A DNA stretch of 64,000 nt from Tectiglobus sp965223355. Its GTDB lineage: Bacteria; Pseudomonadota; Alphaproteobacteria; Rhizobiales; Hyphomicrobiaceae. Positions 17,141-26,319 of this stretch are shown here, piece after piece (the first letter of the stretch is position 1; each line of letters begins with the position of its first letter). The position numbers were made by a program, and so were the translations under genes. The stretch spans positions 2,914,001 through 2,978,000 of the forward strand of contig CBDCWE010000003.1 in NCBI GenBank assembly GCA_965223355.1, read 5' to 3'. The notes beneath the pieces were generated by a model, which did not search any database, was not told the origin of the DNA, and worked only from the letters and a program-made list of their open reading frames with translations.

Positions 17141-18241
17141 ATGGCAACGGTGCACGCAACCGCCAAAAGCGTTGAAGATCAAATCCGGCTGATACTCGGC
17201 AGCTGGGGGATGGCGCCGGACCTCATCGATCAGGCGGCAACCGTGATGGTCGAGACCGACCTGATGGGCGTCGACTCCCACGGCATTTCGATGATCATGA
17301 CCTACGAAAGCAAGGTTCGCGAAGGCCGGCTCAATCTCAAGGCGGCGCCCAGCATCGAAAACGAAACGGCGGCGACGGCAACCATTGATGCCGGTGCCAA
17401 CCTCGGCCATCCGGTTTCCGTCCGCGCCATGAACCTTGCCGTCGACAAGGCCAGCGACGTCGGCGTCGGCGTCGTGACGGTGCACAACTCCCACCATTTC
17501 GGTGCGGCCGGCTACTACGCCAGGATCGCGGCCGATCGCGGCGCCTTCGGCATGGTCGCCAGCACGGCCCGCGGCATCACCGTCGTCCCGACCGGCGGCA
17601 CCGAACCGGTCCTCGGCACCAACCCGCTCGCCTTTGCGGCCCCGGCAAAAGTCAATCGGCCCTGGGTTCTGGACATGGCCACCAGCACCGTCGCTGTTGG
17701 TAAGGTTCGCGTTTATGGCTACCAGAACAAGCCGTTACCGGAGGGCTGGGTCAACGACGGTGAAGGCCGCGCGATGCGCGATGGCACCGCGGCCTATAAC
17801 ATGCTCGTCGGCTCGGACCGAGGCGGCCTGACGCCGATCGGCGGCACCCGCGAACTCGCAAGCCACAAGGGTTACGGGCTCGGCGTTCTCGCCCAGGTTC
17901 TCGGCGGCGCACTGGCCGGCGGCGCCTTCGTGCCGGTCGACAGGCCACGCCAAACACCGCACACACCTGAAAACATCGGTCACTTTTTCATGGCCATCGC
18001 ACCGGCGACATTTCGCCCGGCCGGCACCTTCGAAAGTCACCTGGATGCGGTCATCGACACCCTGCATCAGACGCCGGCGGCCGATCCCGCGCAGCCGGTC
18101 CTCGTGGCCGGTGACCCGGAAGCCGCCAAACGCGCCGAACGGCTGGAACAAGGTATTCCCATCCCGCCGCCACTGGCGGAGCAACTGCGCGGCGTTTGCG
18201 CCCGCGCCGGGGTCGACTACGTGCTCAAGCCGAAGGCGTAA
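17141..18241 (+). CDS. Malate/L-lactate (sulfolactate)-type dehydrogenase
   Basis: The 366-residue protein belongs to the NAD(P)-dependent Ldh2/ComC family, distinct from classical lactate dehydrogenases. Family landmarks are DLMGVDSHGI near residue 45, HNSHHFGAAGYYA with the catalytic His region near 120, and GTNPLAFAAP. Members oxidise malate, (R)-sulfolactate or ureidoglycolate, or reduce cyclic imino acids. The sulfonate cluster downstream makes a sulfolactate dehydrogenase role attractive, but no sulfopyruvate decarboxylase pair is visible. I use the ATG; a TTG nine bases earlier is also in frame. Confidence 0.85.
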   Translation: MATVHATAKSVEDQIRLILGSWGMAPDLIDQAATVMVETDLMGVDSHGISMIMTYESKVREGRLNLKAAPSIENETAATATIDAGANLGHPVSVRAMNLAVDKASDVGVGVVTVHNSHHFGAAGYYARIAADRGAFGMVASTARGITVVPTGGTEPVLGTNPLAFAAPAKVNRPWVLDMATSTVAVGKVRVYGYQNKPLPEGWVNDGEGRAMRDGTAAYNMLVGSDRGGLTPIGGTRELASHKGYGLGVLAQVLGGALAGGAFVPVDRPRQTPHTPENIGHFFMAIAPATFRPAGTFESHLDAVIDTLHQTPAADPAQPVLVAGDPEAAKRAERLEQGIPIPPPLAEQLRGVCARAGVDYVLKPKA

Positions 18242-18244
18242 GCG

Positions 18245-18425
18245 CTAGAGCAACCTCTGAACAACTCCGGGGTCCAGGGGTCCAACCCCTGGTCGGGGTG
18301 TTTGAGGGGCTGAAAGCCCCTCAAGGATCGCCGCCAAGCGGCGATATGTTAAGGGCTCTGCCCTTAACAATCCCGCCAAAGGGCGTTGCCCTTTGGAAAC
18401 CCGTGGCTTGTTCAGAGGTTCCTTA
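18245..18425. repeat. Multi-hairpin dispersed element, copy 1
   Basis: The element has a perfect 13-bp terminal inverted repeat (AACCTCTGAACAA at 18252-18264, TTGTTCAGAGGTT at 18408-18420). Inside is a chain of separate hairpins: a CCAGGGG/CCCCTGG stem, TTGAGGGGC/GCCCCTCAA, ATCGCCGC/GCGGCGAT, TTAAGGGC/GCCCTTAA and CCAAAGGGC/GCCCTTTGG. The same ordered blocks occur at 31404-31550, 36395-36540 and 39753-39934. No protein is encoded. Its right end supplies the last codons and stop of the citrate synthase gene. Confidence 0.85.
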
Positions 18426-19560
18426 ACCCGCGATCAGCGATCGCAACGTAGTCCCGTGGCTGCGGCCCGTTGTAGAGCGTCAGCGGCCGGATGAGGATAT
18501 TGCCGCGCTTCTGCTCGATGCACTGGATGGTCCAACCCGGTATGCGGCCGATCGCAAAGATCGGCACGTAGAGGTCCATCGGGATTTCGTGCAGCTGGTA
18601 GATGGCGCCGGAATAAAAATCGACATTGACGTTGAGGCCGTGGCGCGCGTAGGGCTTCATCGCTTCGACAACCGCCTGCAGAATTTCGAACCATTGCGGC
18701 TCCCCGCGCTCTTTGGACAGCCGTTCGACGCCGTCACGCATGTGTCGCGCGCGCGGGTCCTCCGCCCGGTAGACCCGGTGGCCGAAACCGGTCACCGGTT
18801 CGCGATTGGCACGTTTGCGTTTGACGTACTCGGCGGCTTTGTCCGCGCTGCCGATTTCACGCACCATTTTCATGACGTCTTCCGCCGCCCCGCCGTGCGC
18901 CGGACCGGACAGCGCCGACAAGCCGGCAACGACGGCGGCATGCAGGTTGGCCTCTGTCCCGATTACGACGCGGGCGGTGAATGCGGACGCGTTGGAGCCG
19001 TGCTCGGCATGAAGGACAAAGTCGAGGTCGGCAAGCCGCGCCGCATCGCTGGACGGCCGTTCGCCCTTCAACATCCACAACCAGTTGGCGGCGTGGCTGA
19101 GATCGGGGTCCGGCGCGACCGGTTCACGGCCGTTGCGGATATGATCATGCGCGGCAACGACCATCGGCGCCTGCGACGTCAATCGCAGCCCGTTGCGGAT
19201 CATGGCCGCTTCATCGGTGTCATAGGCCTGCGCTTCAAACGCCGGTAGCGCCGAGACGACGGTCCTCAAGACATCCATCGGATGGGCATCACGTGCAGTG
19301 CGAATAATGTCGTAGACTTGGTCGGGCAGAACTCGTGCGGCCTTGAGTTCGTGATCGAAAGCTGCGAGCTGATCGGCTGTCGGCAGCTCGCCGTGGATCA
19401 GCAGATAGGCCGTTTCCTCGAACGTCGAATGGGCGGCAAGCTCGTGGATCGAATACCCGCGGTAGGTCAGCGCCCCTTTCGAGCCGTCGATGTCGCTGAC
19501 CCCCGATCGCTCGAAGTAGACACCCTTAAGCCCGCGATTAATTTTGACCTCGTTGCTCAT
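18412..19560 (-). CDS. Citrate synthase family protein
   Basis: The 382-residue enzyme condenses acetyl-CoA with an oxo acid (oxaloacetate, or propionyl-CoA in the 2-methylcitrate branch). Catalytic residues are visible as the His in GPAHGG, the His in GFGHRVY and the Asp in NVDFYSG. The N-terminus GLKGVYFERSGVSDIDG is typical of the shorter, non-allosteric type II form. The start ATG gives MSNEVK; another ATG lies four codons upstream. The last codons and TGA come from the terminal repeat of the adjacent mobile-looking element, so the C-terminal residues RNL may be a recent replacement. It is divergent from the phosphate acetyltransferase gene and could use its product. Confidence 0.88.
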   Translation of the reverse strand: MSNEVKINRGLKGVYFERSGVSDIDGSKGALTYRGYSIHELAAHSTFEETAYLLIHGELPTADQLAAFDHELKAARVLPDQVYDIIRTARDAHPMDVLRTVVSALPAFEAQAYDTDEAAMIRNGLRLTSQAPMVVAAHDHIRNGREPVAPDPDLSHAANWLWMLKGERPSSDAARLADLDFVLHAEHGSNASAFTARVVIGTEANLHAAVVAGLSALSGPAHGGAAEDVMKMVREIGSADKAAEYVKRKRANREPVTGFGHRVYRAEDPRARHMRDGVERLSKERGEPQWFEILQAVVEAMKPYARHGLNVNVDFYSGAIYQLHEIPMDLYVPIFAIGRIPGWTIQCIEQKRGNILIRPLTLYNGPQPRDYVAIADRGLRNL

Positions 19561-19630
19561 TTGTGGCTCCAATCGTTGCGAATGGGTGGCGGATCATGGA
19601 CCGACCGCCGACCAGGTGAGGGAATTCAGC

Positions 19631-20608
19631 ATGCATGGCCTGCAGCACATCTTCGACAAAATCCGCGCGCGCGGGCTTCGGGTCGCCCTGCCTGAAAGCG
19701 ACGACCCGCGCATTCTTAGGGCGGCCGGCGAACTTTGCAGCAACGACCTTGCGGTTCCCGTCCTCGTTGGCCGCCCGGCGGATGTCACGGCCCGGCTCGA
19801 AGGCCAAGGCGTGTCAGCCGAGGGTATCGAGATTGCCGATCCCGAAGATCCACCGCGCCTTGCAGTCGTTATTGACCACGTCGTCGCCCGGCGTCCGAAG
19901 ATGACGCCGGCCATGGCCCGGCGCCTCCTCGCCAAGCCGGTGTACTTCGCCGGGGGGTTGCTGGCCAACGGCGATGCCGAGGCGATGGTTGCCGGCGTGT
20001 CGGTGCCGACCCGGCGGGTCATCGAAGCGAGCACCATGACCGTCGGGCTCGCACAAGACGTCAACACGGCGTCGAGCTTCTTCATCATGATCGTGCCGAA
20101 CCGTGGACCGCTCGTCTTTGCCGACTGCGCCCTCAACGTAACGCCGACATCGGCACAACTGGCCGACATCGCAATCGCCTCGGCGCGCAGCCGCGCGCGT
20201 ATCCTCGGCGACAATCCACTCACCGCATTGCTGTCGTTTTCGACCTTGGGGTCGGGCGCCGGCCATAGCGTCGAAATCGTGCGCGAAGCGGTCGAATTGG
20301 CATCGCAACGCGCGCCGGACCTCGCCTTCGCAGGCGAGTTGCAGGCCGATGCCGCCCTCGTTGCCGACGTCGCCAGCAAGAAGGGGGCAGCAGGCGCGGT
20401 CGCCGGCAACGCCAACGTCCTGATCTTTCCTGATCTCAACAGCGGCAACATTGCATACAAACTCGTTCAGCGCCTCGCCGGCGCCGATGCCATCGGACCG
20501 TTCCTGCAGGGCTTTGCAAGACCGGTCAGCGATCTGTCACGCGGCGCGAGTATCGACGATGTGGTCATGGCCGCCGTCGTCTCGCTCGCGTCAGGCTTGG
20601 CAGAATAG
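19631..20608 (+). CDS. pta: Phosphate acetyltransferase
   Basis: The 325-residue protein belongs to the PTA_PTB family and converts acetyl phosphate and CoA to acetyl-CoA and phosphate. Family segments include ALPESDDPRILRAA near the start, AMVAGVS, and NVLIFPDLNSGNIAYKLVQRLAGA near the C-terminus. It is the short form without the regulatory N-terminal domains of E. coli Pta. This form commonly accompanies xsc, as here, where it would recover the acetyl phosphate made by Xsc. The ATG at 19631 has GTGAGGGA upstream. It converges on xsc, ending 47 bases from that gene's stop. Confidence 0.9.
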   Translation: MHGLQHIFDKIRARGLRVALPESDDPRILRAAGELCSNDLAVPVLVGRPADVTARLEGQGVSAEGIEIADPEDPPRLAVVIDHVVARRPKMTPAMARRLLAKPVYFAGGLLANGDAEAMVAGVSVPTRRVIEASTMTVGLAQDVNTASSFFIMIVPNRGPLVFADCALNVTPTSAQLADIAIASARSRARILGDNPLTALLSFSTLGSGAGHSVEIVREAVELASQRAPDLAFAGELQADAALVADVASKKGAAGAVAGNANVLIFPDLNSGNIAYKLVQRLAGADAIGPFLQGFARPVSDLSRGASIDDVVMAAVVSLASGLAE

Positions 20609-20655
20609 GGCTGGCTGCGAGCCATCTCTCTGCCAATCCAAGATGGCGCCTTGGC

Positions 20656-22431
20656 CTACATCATCTGGCCGTCGCGCATGTCGGCCGGATCGATACCGGC
20701 AACGACCACCGGTTTCTTCATCGCGTCGCGACGGAACGGCTCGCCGAGTTCCTGATTGAGGACAATCTCGATGAAGGTGGTCTTGCCGTTCTTTTGATCA
20801 TCCAGCGCCGCGCGCAGTTTTTCGGAAACCTCATCCATCGTGCGCGCTTGCACGCCCTTGAGCCCGCAGGCCTCGGCAATCTTGGCGTAGCTGACATCAA
20901 GGTCCAGTTCGGTGCCGACGAAATTGTCATCGTACCAGAGCGTCGAATTGCGCTTTTCCGCGCCCCATTGGTAGTTGCGGAACACGACCATGGTGATGGC
21001 CGGCCACTCGGAGCGGCCAATCGCGGTCATCTCGTTCATCGAAATCCCGAACGCACCGTCGCCGGCGAAACCCACAACCGGTGTATCGGGGCAGGAGATC
21101 TTCGCTCCGATGATCGCCGGGAAACCATAGCCGCAAGGACCGAACAGGCCCGGTGCGAGATACTTGCGGCCATCATCGAACGACGGATAGGCATTGCCGA
21201 TGGCGCAGTTGTTGCCAATGTCGGAAGAGATGATCGCCTCGCGCGGCAGTGCCGCCTGGATCGCGCGCCACACCATCCGCGGCGACATGTGATCCGGCTG
21301 GCGCTTGCGGGCGCGCTGGTTCCAGGTGGTGCCGGGATCGTCATCTTCGTGATCCATCGAGGCCAGGGTTTGCAGCCATGCCGACTTGGTCTGGTGGATC
21401 AGCGCCTTGCGCTCTTCACGGCCATCATCGCCGGCCGTTGGTGAGAGCTTGGCGAGCAGCTGGCGAGCAACCTGCCCGGCATCGCCGACGACACCGACGG
21501 CGACCTTCTTGGTCAAGCCAATACGATCGGCGTTGATGTCAACCTGAATGAGCTTGGCATCGTTCGGCCAATAGTCCATGCCGTAGCCCGGCAGCGTTGA
21601 GAACGGATTGAGGCGTGTGCCCAATGCCAGGACGACGTCGGCCTTGGCGATCAGCTCCATGCCGGCCTTCGAGCCATTGTAGCCGAGCGGGCCGACCGAC
21701 AGCGGATGCGAACCAGGAAAGCTGTCGTTGTGCTGATAGTTGTTGCACACCGGCGCATCCAGACGTTCAGCCAGCGCCACGCAGTCGGAGATCGCATTGG
21801 CGAGCACCACGCCGGCACCCGACAGAATGACCGGAAACTTTGCCTGTGAGAGCAGTTTGGCAGCATCATCCAGCGCCTCAGCACCGCCCGACGGGCGCTC
21901 GAATTTGACCATCTCCGGCAGTTCCGCATCGATCACCTGGGTCCAGTAATCACGCGGCACGTTGATCTGACACGGCGCCGAAAGCCGGTGCGCGTTGGTG
22001 ATAACCCGGTTCAAGACTTCCATGATCCGGGACGGATCGCGCACCTCTTCCTGGTAGGCGACCATGTCCTTGAACGCCGCCATCTGTTCGACTTCCTGGA
22101 AACCGCCCTGGCCGATCGTCTTGTTGGCTGCCTGCGGTGTCACCAGCAGCATTGGCGTGTGGTTCCAATAGGCGGTCTTGACGGCGGTAACGAAGTTGGT
22201 GATGCCGGGCCCGTTCTGCGCAATGCACATGCCCATCTTGCCGCTGGCCCGGGTATAGCCGTCGCACATGTAGCCGCCGTTGCATTCGTGCGCGACGTCC
22301 CAGAACGTGATTCCGGCCTTCGGGAACAAATCCGAAATCGGCATAAACGCTGAGCCGATAATGCCGAACGCATCCTTGATCCCGTGCATCTGCAGAACTT
22401 TGACGAATGCCTCTTCCGTTGTCATTTTCAT
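20656..22431 (-). CDS. xsc: Sulfoacetaldehyde acetyltransferase
   Basis: This ThDP enzyme of 591 residues cleaves sulfoacetaldehyde with phosphate to sulfite and acetyl phosphate, the desulfonation step of C2-sulfonate catabolism in the cytoplasm. The start MKMTTEEAFVKVLQMHGI and the segments GIIGSAFMPISDLFPKAG and PQAANKTIGQGGFQEVEQM are characteristic of Xsc. The ThDP motif is GFAGDGAFGISMNEM. The length fits the family. The ATG has GAGGAGG seven bases upstream. It is third in a minus-strand operon after the aldehyde dehydrogenase and CoA-transferase genes. Confidence 0.96.
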   Translation of the reverse strand: MKMTTEEAFVKVLQMHGIKDAFGIIGSAFMPISDLFPKAGITFWDVAHECNGGYMCDGYTRASGKMGMCIAQNGPGITNFVTAVKTAYWNHTPMLLVTPQAANKTIGQGGFQEVEQMAAFKDMVAYQEEVRDPSRIMEVLNRVITNAHRLSAPCQINVPRDYWTQVIDAELPEMVKFERPSGGAEALDDAAKLLSQAKFPVILSGAGVVLANAISDCVALAERLDAPVCNNYQHNDSFPGSHPLSVGPLGYNGSKAGMELIAKADVVLALGTRLNPFSTLPGYGMDYWPNDAKLIQVDINADRIGLTKKVAVGVVGDAGQVARQLLAKLSPTAGDDGREERKALIHQTKSAWLQTLASMDHEDDDPGTTWNQRARKRQPDHMSPRMVWRAIQAALPREAIISSDIGNNCAIGNAYPSFDDGRKYLAPGLFGPCGYGFPAIIGAKISCPDTPVVGFAGDGAFGISMNEMTAIGRSEWPAITMVVFRNYQWGAEKRNSTLWYDDNFVGTELDLDVSYAKIAEACGLKGVQARTMDEVSEKLRAALDDQKNGKTTFIEIVLNQELGEPFRRDAMKKPVVVAGIDPADMRDGQMM

Positions 22432-22498
22432 TGGGCTACCTCCTCACATAAACGATTGATCGTCGCGGCAGCCATCGGCCCCGCGTCGCGTGAACGGA

Positions 22499-23647
22499 TC
22501 AGGCGCGCTGCTTGCGCCACGCGGTGATTTCCGCCCGGATTTCCGCGCCGTGCTCATCCAATGCAGGCGGGTTCGCCCGGATCTTCGGCGCCTCGAGGTC
22601 AAAGCGCAGCGGACTGCCAAAGGTTTTCGTCTCAACACCGTTCGGCAGCGTCATCGGCTGCACCCAGCCGCAATGGTCGACTTGCGGATGCGACATCGCC
22701 TCTTTGTAGGAATTGATCTTGCCACAGGGTACACCTTCGCCGGCCAGGATTTCCAACCACTCCGCGGCCGTCCTTTTGGCGAACTCTTGCTCGACGATCT
22801 CGGCTAGCTGATACTGGTTCGCGGCGCGCAGCTCGGTCGTCTTGAACTCGGGCCGATCGAGCAGATCCATGCGCCCAAGGATGCGGCAAACATCGGCGTA
22901 GAGCTTGTCGTTGCCGGCCGCCATCGCGAAGTAGCCGTCGGCCGCCTTGAAGGCCTGATAGGGCGCGTTGCGGGGATGGCGCGACCCCATCCGCGGTGCG
23001 CTCGTACCGGTTCCGAAGAATTCGCTCGTCTGTAGAGCTGCGATACCGATCGAAGCGCCGAGCATCGAGGCATCGATGTGCACGCCTTTGCCGGCCTTGT
23101 CGACCTCGCGCAGGGCGGCCGCGATCGCAAAGGCGCCGTAAAGGCCCGTTGCCACATCGGAGATCGGGACACCGCATTTCACGGGGTCGTCTTCCCCGGT
23201 CACGCTCATGATGCCGCTCTCGGCCTGGATCACGAGATCGAAGCCGCCGCGCTTGGCGTAGGGCCCGTCGGTTCCAAAGGCACTGATCGAGCAATAAATA
23301 ATGGCCGGGTTAAGCGCCCTGATATCAGCGTAGCCGAGCCCGAGCCGATCCATCACGCCCGGCCGGTTGTTCTCGATGACGACGTTGGCACTGGCACAGA
23401 TGTCCTTGGCCAGAGCCAGGTCTTCGCCGGACTTGAGGTCCAAGGCGATCGAACGCTTGTTGCGATTGACCGACGCGAAATTCTCACTGTAGCCGTCACT
23501 GATCGGCGGCCAAAAGCGCATGTCGTCACCCGTCGGCTTTTCGACCTTGATGACTTCGGCGCCCATGTCGGACAACAGCATGCCACAGTAGGGACCGGAC
23601 AAGATATTTGTGAACTCCACGACCCGGACATCGGCAAGACAAAGCAT
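22499..23647 (-). CDS. Family III (CaiB/BaiF) CoA-transferase in sulfonate operon
   Basis: The 382-residue enzyme moves CoA between carboxylic acids. The family landmarks LSGPYCGMLLSDMGAEVIKVE and NRNKRSIALDLK are present. The expected catalytic Asp is retained in GGFDLVIQAESG. It lies between the acylating aldehyde dehydrogenase and xsc genes, 44 and 67 bases away. That fits activation of sulfoacetate to sulfoacetyl-CoA, a step done in Cupriavidus by a separate protein (SauT) that I recall as a ligase. The ATG at 23647 has GGAGG upstream; a GTG five codons earlier overlaps that site. The substrate is inferred from context only. Confidence 0.88.
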   Translation of the reverse strand: MLCLADVRVVEFTNILSGPYCGMLLSDMGAEVIKVEKPTGDDMRFWPPISDGYSENFASVNRNKRSIALDLKSGEDLALAKDICASANVVIENNRPGVMDRLGLGYADIRALNPAIIYCSISAFGTDGPYAKRGGFDLVIQAESGIMSVTGEDDPVKCGVPISDVATGLYGAFAIAAALREVDKAGKGVHIDASMLGASIGIAALQTSEFFGTGTSAPRMGSRHPRNAPYQAFKAADGYFAMAAGNDKLYADVCRILGRMDLLDRPEFKTTELRAANQYQLAEIVEQEFAKRTAAEWLEILAGEGVPCGKINSYKEAMSHPQVDHCGWVQPMTLPNGVETKTFGSPLRFDLEAPKIRANPPALDEHGAEIRAEITAWRKQRA

Positions 23648-23691
23648 TCGGTTCTCCTCCACGCGTCTTAATCTGCCGGCCGGTTAGCCGA

Positions 23692-25122
23692 CTACTTGCC
23701 GTACTTGGACCAGTAGGCACCGAACAGCTCATCTTCCGACGGTTTGTCTTCGGCGATGGTTGTCACGAGATGGGTGATGTTGATGAAGTGGCGCCAGTTG
23801 AGGTTTTCGCTGATCGTGTTACCGGCCCAGGTGCCGCCGCCCATCGACAGCGTGAACGGCAGCGAATTGTCGAACGAACCGCCGTTGCCGAAGGTGTGCG
23901 CCTGATTGACCAGGACGCGGACGACGTCCGTCGTCTCGGCCAGCCGGCGGGCGTGGTCATGATCCTTGGTATGGATGCCGACCGAGTGGCCTTTGCCCGT
24001 GACGTTGAGGATGTCGCGCGCAATCCGCATCGCGTCGTCGAAATCGCTGGCGCGGTAGACGGTCAGCACCAGCGACAGCTTTTCATCGGCAAACGTATGC
24101 TTGCCGGCAACCGCTGCCTCCTCGACCATGAAGAACTTCGCAGACCGCGCCGCTTCGGGTAACGCGAAGATCTCAGCCGTGACGTCCGCGTCCTTGGCAA
24201 TGACCTTACGGTTGAGGTTGCCGTTGATCCAAAGCGTGTTTTCGACCCGGTTTCTTTCGTCCGGCGTGCACCGCCAGCCGCCGGCGCGCTCCAGCGCGGC
24301 CATGGCATCTTCGTAAACGTCATCGAGCAGGATGACCGCGTTTTCCGACGAACACGATGTCGAATTGTCGAAAATCTTGGACGCGCAGATCTTCTCGGCG
24401 GCGTCATCGAGATCGGCGCAGCTGTCGACAATGACCGGCACGTTGCCGGCGCCGACTCCGATCGCAACGGTTCCCGACTGCATCGCGCGTTTAACATTGT
24501 TTTGCGAGCCGGTGACGACCGCCAGATCGCACTGGTTCATCAGCGCCTGCGTAAGCTCCTTGTTGACCGGCGCCGGCAGCATCTGGACGAGATCTTCGGG
24601 GTGCCCTGCCCTGTTAAGTTCGGCGCGCATCAGTTCAACGGTCTTAGCGGTTGTTGCCGCCCCGGCCGGTGACGGTGCAATAATCACCGCGTTGCCGCCC
24701 TTGAGCGCCATCATCGCCTTGTTGACCGGCGTTGCGGCGGGATTGGTCGAGGGACAAACCGCACCAACAACGCCGACCGGCTTGGCGTACTTGACCATGC
24801 CCTTGTCGGGCTCTTCGCAAATCACACCGACCGTCTTGACCCGCATCAGATCGCGCAGCGTGCCAAAGGTCTTGCGCGTGTTCTTAATGATTTTCGATGA
24901 GACATTGCCAAGCCCGGTATCTGCGACCGCCAACTCCGCCAGCAGCTTGGCGTTTTCCGGTTTGTAGATCGACCAGGCGAGCGCGGTGACGGCTTCATCG
25001 ACGCGGGCTTGATCGTCGTTGTCATAGATCTTCATGGCGGCGTGCGCCCGCGCGATCAGTTGTGCGACAACCGCCTCCGGACCGGTCTCCCTTGCAACGA
25101 GCGGTGCGACTTGCAAAGCCAT
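23692..25122 (-). CDS. Acylating aldehyde dehydrogenase, sulfoacetaldehyde type (SauS-like)
   Basis: The 476-residue protein is an NAD(P)-dependent CoA-acylating aldehyde dehydrogenase. The nucleophilic Cys lies in DNSTSCSSENAV, and VGVVGAVCPSTNPAATPVNK and GAGNVPVI belong to the AdhE/EutE/SauS fold. In the sulfoacetate pathway SauS interconverts sulfoacetyl-CoA and sulfoacetaldehyde, the Xsc substrate. Acetaldehyde or succinate-semialdehyde activity is the main alternative, but the two downstream genes favour a sulfonate role. AGGAG precedes the ATG by seven bases. It is first in its operon and divergent from a LacI-type regulator. Confidence 0.88.
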   Translation of the reverse strand: MALQVAPLVARETGPEAVVAQLIARAHAAMKIYDNDDQARVDEAVTALAWSIYKPENAKLLAELAVADTGLGNVSSKIIKNTRKTFGTLRDLMRVKTVGVICEEPDKGMVKYAKPVGVVGAVCPSTNPAATPVNKAMMALKGGNAVIIAPSPAGAATTAKTVELMRAELNRAGHPEDLVQMLPAPVNKELTQALMNQCDLAVVTGSQNNVKRAMQSGTVAIGVGAGNVPVIVDSCADLDDAAEKICASKIFDNSTSCSSENAVILLDDVYEDAMAALERAGGWRCTPDERNRVENTLWINGNLNRKVIAKDADVTAEIFALPEAARSAKFFMVEEAAVAGKHTFADEKLSLVLTVYRASDFDDAMRIARDILNVTGKGHSVGIHTKDHDHARRLAETTDVVRVLVNQAHTFGNGGSFDNSLPFTLSMGGGTWAGNTISENLNWRHFINITHLVTTIAEDKPSEDELFGAYWSKYGK

Positions 25123-25224
25123 GCTGTGTCTCCTGATCAGATCGGCAGATGCGGTTCAAAATTGCCCGCATGTGGGCCAAACTCACGGTCGGCGGGCGCC
25201 ACGATTGCCGATCAGCGTAGTAGA

Positions 25225-25250
25225 TGAAAACCGGAATGCAAACCTTTTCA
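25225..25250. promoter_or_regulatory. Possible operator, TGAAAA-N14-TTTTCA
   Basis: This is a weak inverted repeat in an A+T-richer patch between the divergent SauS-like and LacI-type genes, about 30 bases before the regulator start. The position suits autoregulation and control of the sulfonate operon, but the half-sites are short. Low confidence. Confidence 0.25.
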
Positions 25251-25281
25251 TTTTTTGAGTTCGCGGCTAGGTTGCTGGCCC

Positions 25282-26319
25282 ATGGACCGCAAACGAAAGC
25301 GCATTCGACGGGCCGGCATTTTGCAGGTTGCAGCCCGGGCCGGCGTCTCACCGGCAACCGTCTCGCGCTATTTCAATCACCCCGACATCGTTCGCTACGA
25401 AACGCGAAACCGCATTCAGGCGGCCGCGCAGGAGCTCGGTTACGTCCGCAACCGCGCTGCCGGCAGCCTTAACCGCGGCCGTTCGGGGACCATCGGTCTG
25501 ATCGTGCCCGCTGTCGACAACACGATCTTTTCGGAGCTAATTCAGGAGTTCGCGTCGGCCTTGGATGCGCTGGAGCATGCGCTGCTCGTGGCCGCCCACG
25601 GCTACGATCTCGACCGCGAGGCAGCCCAGGTTCAGATCCTGCTCGAACACCAGATTGACGGTCTCGTCCTTGTCGGTGGCAAACACGCAGCGGAAACGTT
25701 TGATCTCATTGCAGCGAATGACCTGCCGGCGCTCACCGTCTGGAACTGGCACGCCGACCCGGCAATTCCCTGCATCGGCATCGACAATCGCGAACTCGGC
25801 CGCTTGGCCGCCAGACATCTGCTCGACCTCGGTCACCGCGATGTCGCCTGCCTGTTTCCATCGACCCCCGGCAACGACCGGGCCGACGACCGCCGGCGCA
25901 GTGCGTTCGCGGTTCTGTCGCGGGCCGGGGCGGCAGTGCCGCAACACCGAAATGTTGCCTGCCCCTACGATATCGATGAAGCAAAGCGGATTGCAACCGA
26001 CACCCTGGCCGGGGCGCGGCCCCCGACAGCCATCCTCGCCGGCAACGACATCATCGGCCAGGCGGCGATTTTCGCTGCAACCTCACTCGGACTTGATGTT
26101 CCCGGCGATGTGTCGGTGATCGGCATTGGCAATTTCCGCGGCTCGGCGGCACTCGAACCCGCGCTGACGACGATCCGCATTCCGGCCAAAGACATTGCCC
26201 GTCGCGCCGCCCACACGATTGTCGACATGGTCGGCCCCGGCCTCGCCGCCGATACCATATCGCAACGGTTGCGGCCCGACCTCGTCACCCGTGCCTCAAC
26301 CGCGCCGCCGTCACAATGA
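25282..26319 (+). CDS. LacI-family transcriptional regulator
   Basis: The 345-residue repressor has an N-terminal LacI helix-turn-helix (VAARAGVSPATVSRYFNHP, about residues 16-34) with the hinge helix region GYVRNRAAGSL. A periplasmic-binding-protein-like effector domain follows, including GIDNREL and ILAGNDIIG. It is divergent from the aldehyde dehydrogenase/CoA-transferase/xsc operon and is its most likely regulator. Other sulfoacetate and taurine loci use regulators of different families. The ATG at 25282 is chosen although its ribosome-binding site is poor; a TTG nine codons upstream is in frame. Confidence 0.9.
   Translation: MDRKRKRIRRAGILQVAARAGVSPATVSRYFNHPDIVRYETRNRIQAAAQELGYVRNRAAGSLNRGRSGTIGLIVPAVDNTIFSELIQEFASALDALEHALLVAAHGYDLDREAAQVQILLEHQIDGLVLVGGKHAAETFDLIAANDLPALTVWNWHADPAIPCIGIDNRELGRLAARHLLDLGHRDVACLFPSTPGNDRADDRRRSAFAVLSRAGAAVPQHRNVACPYDIDEAKRIATDTLAGARPPTAILAGNDIIGQAAIFAATSLGLDVPGDVSVIGIGNFRGSAALEPALTTIRIPAKDIARRAAHTIVDMVGPGLAADTISQRLRPDLVTRASTAPPSQ

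Noticed and set aside
25555..25950. Minus-strand open frame inside the LacI-type gene
   Set aside because: It is a shadow of a well-supported regulator gene, with no start signal.
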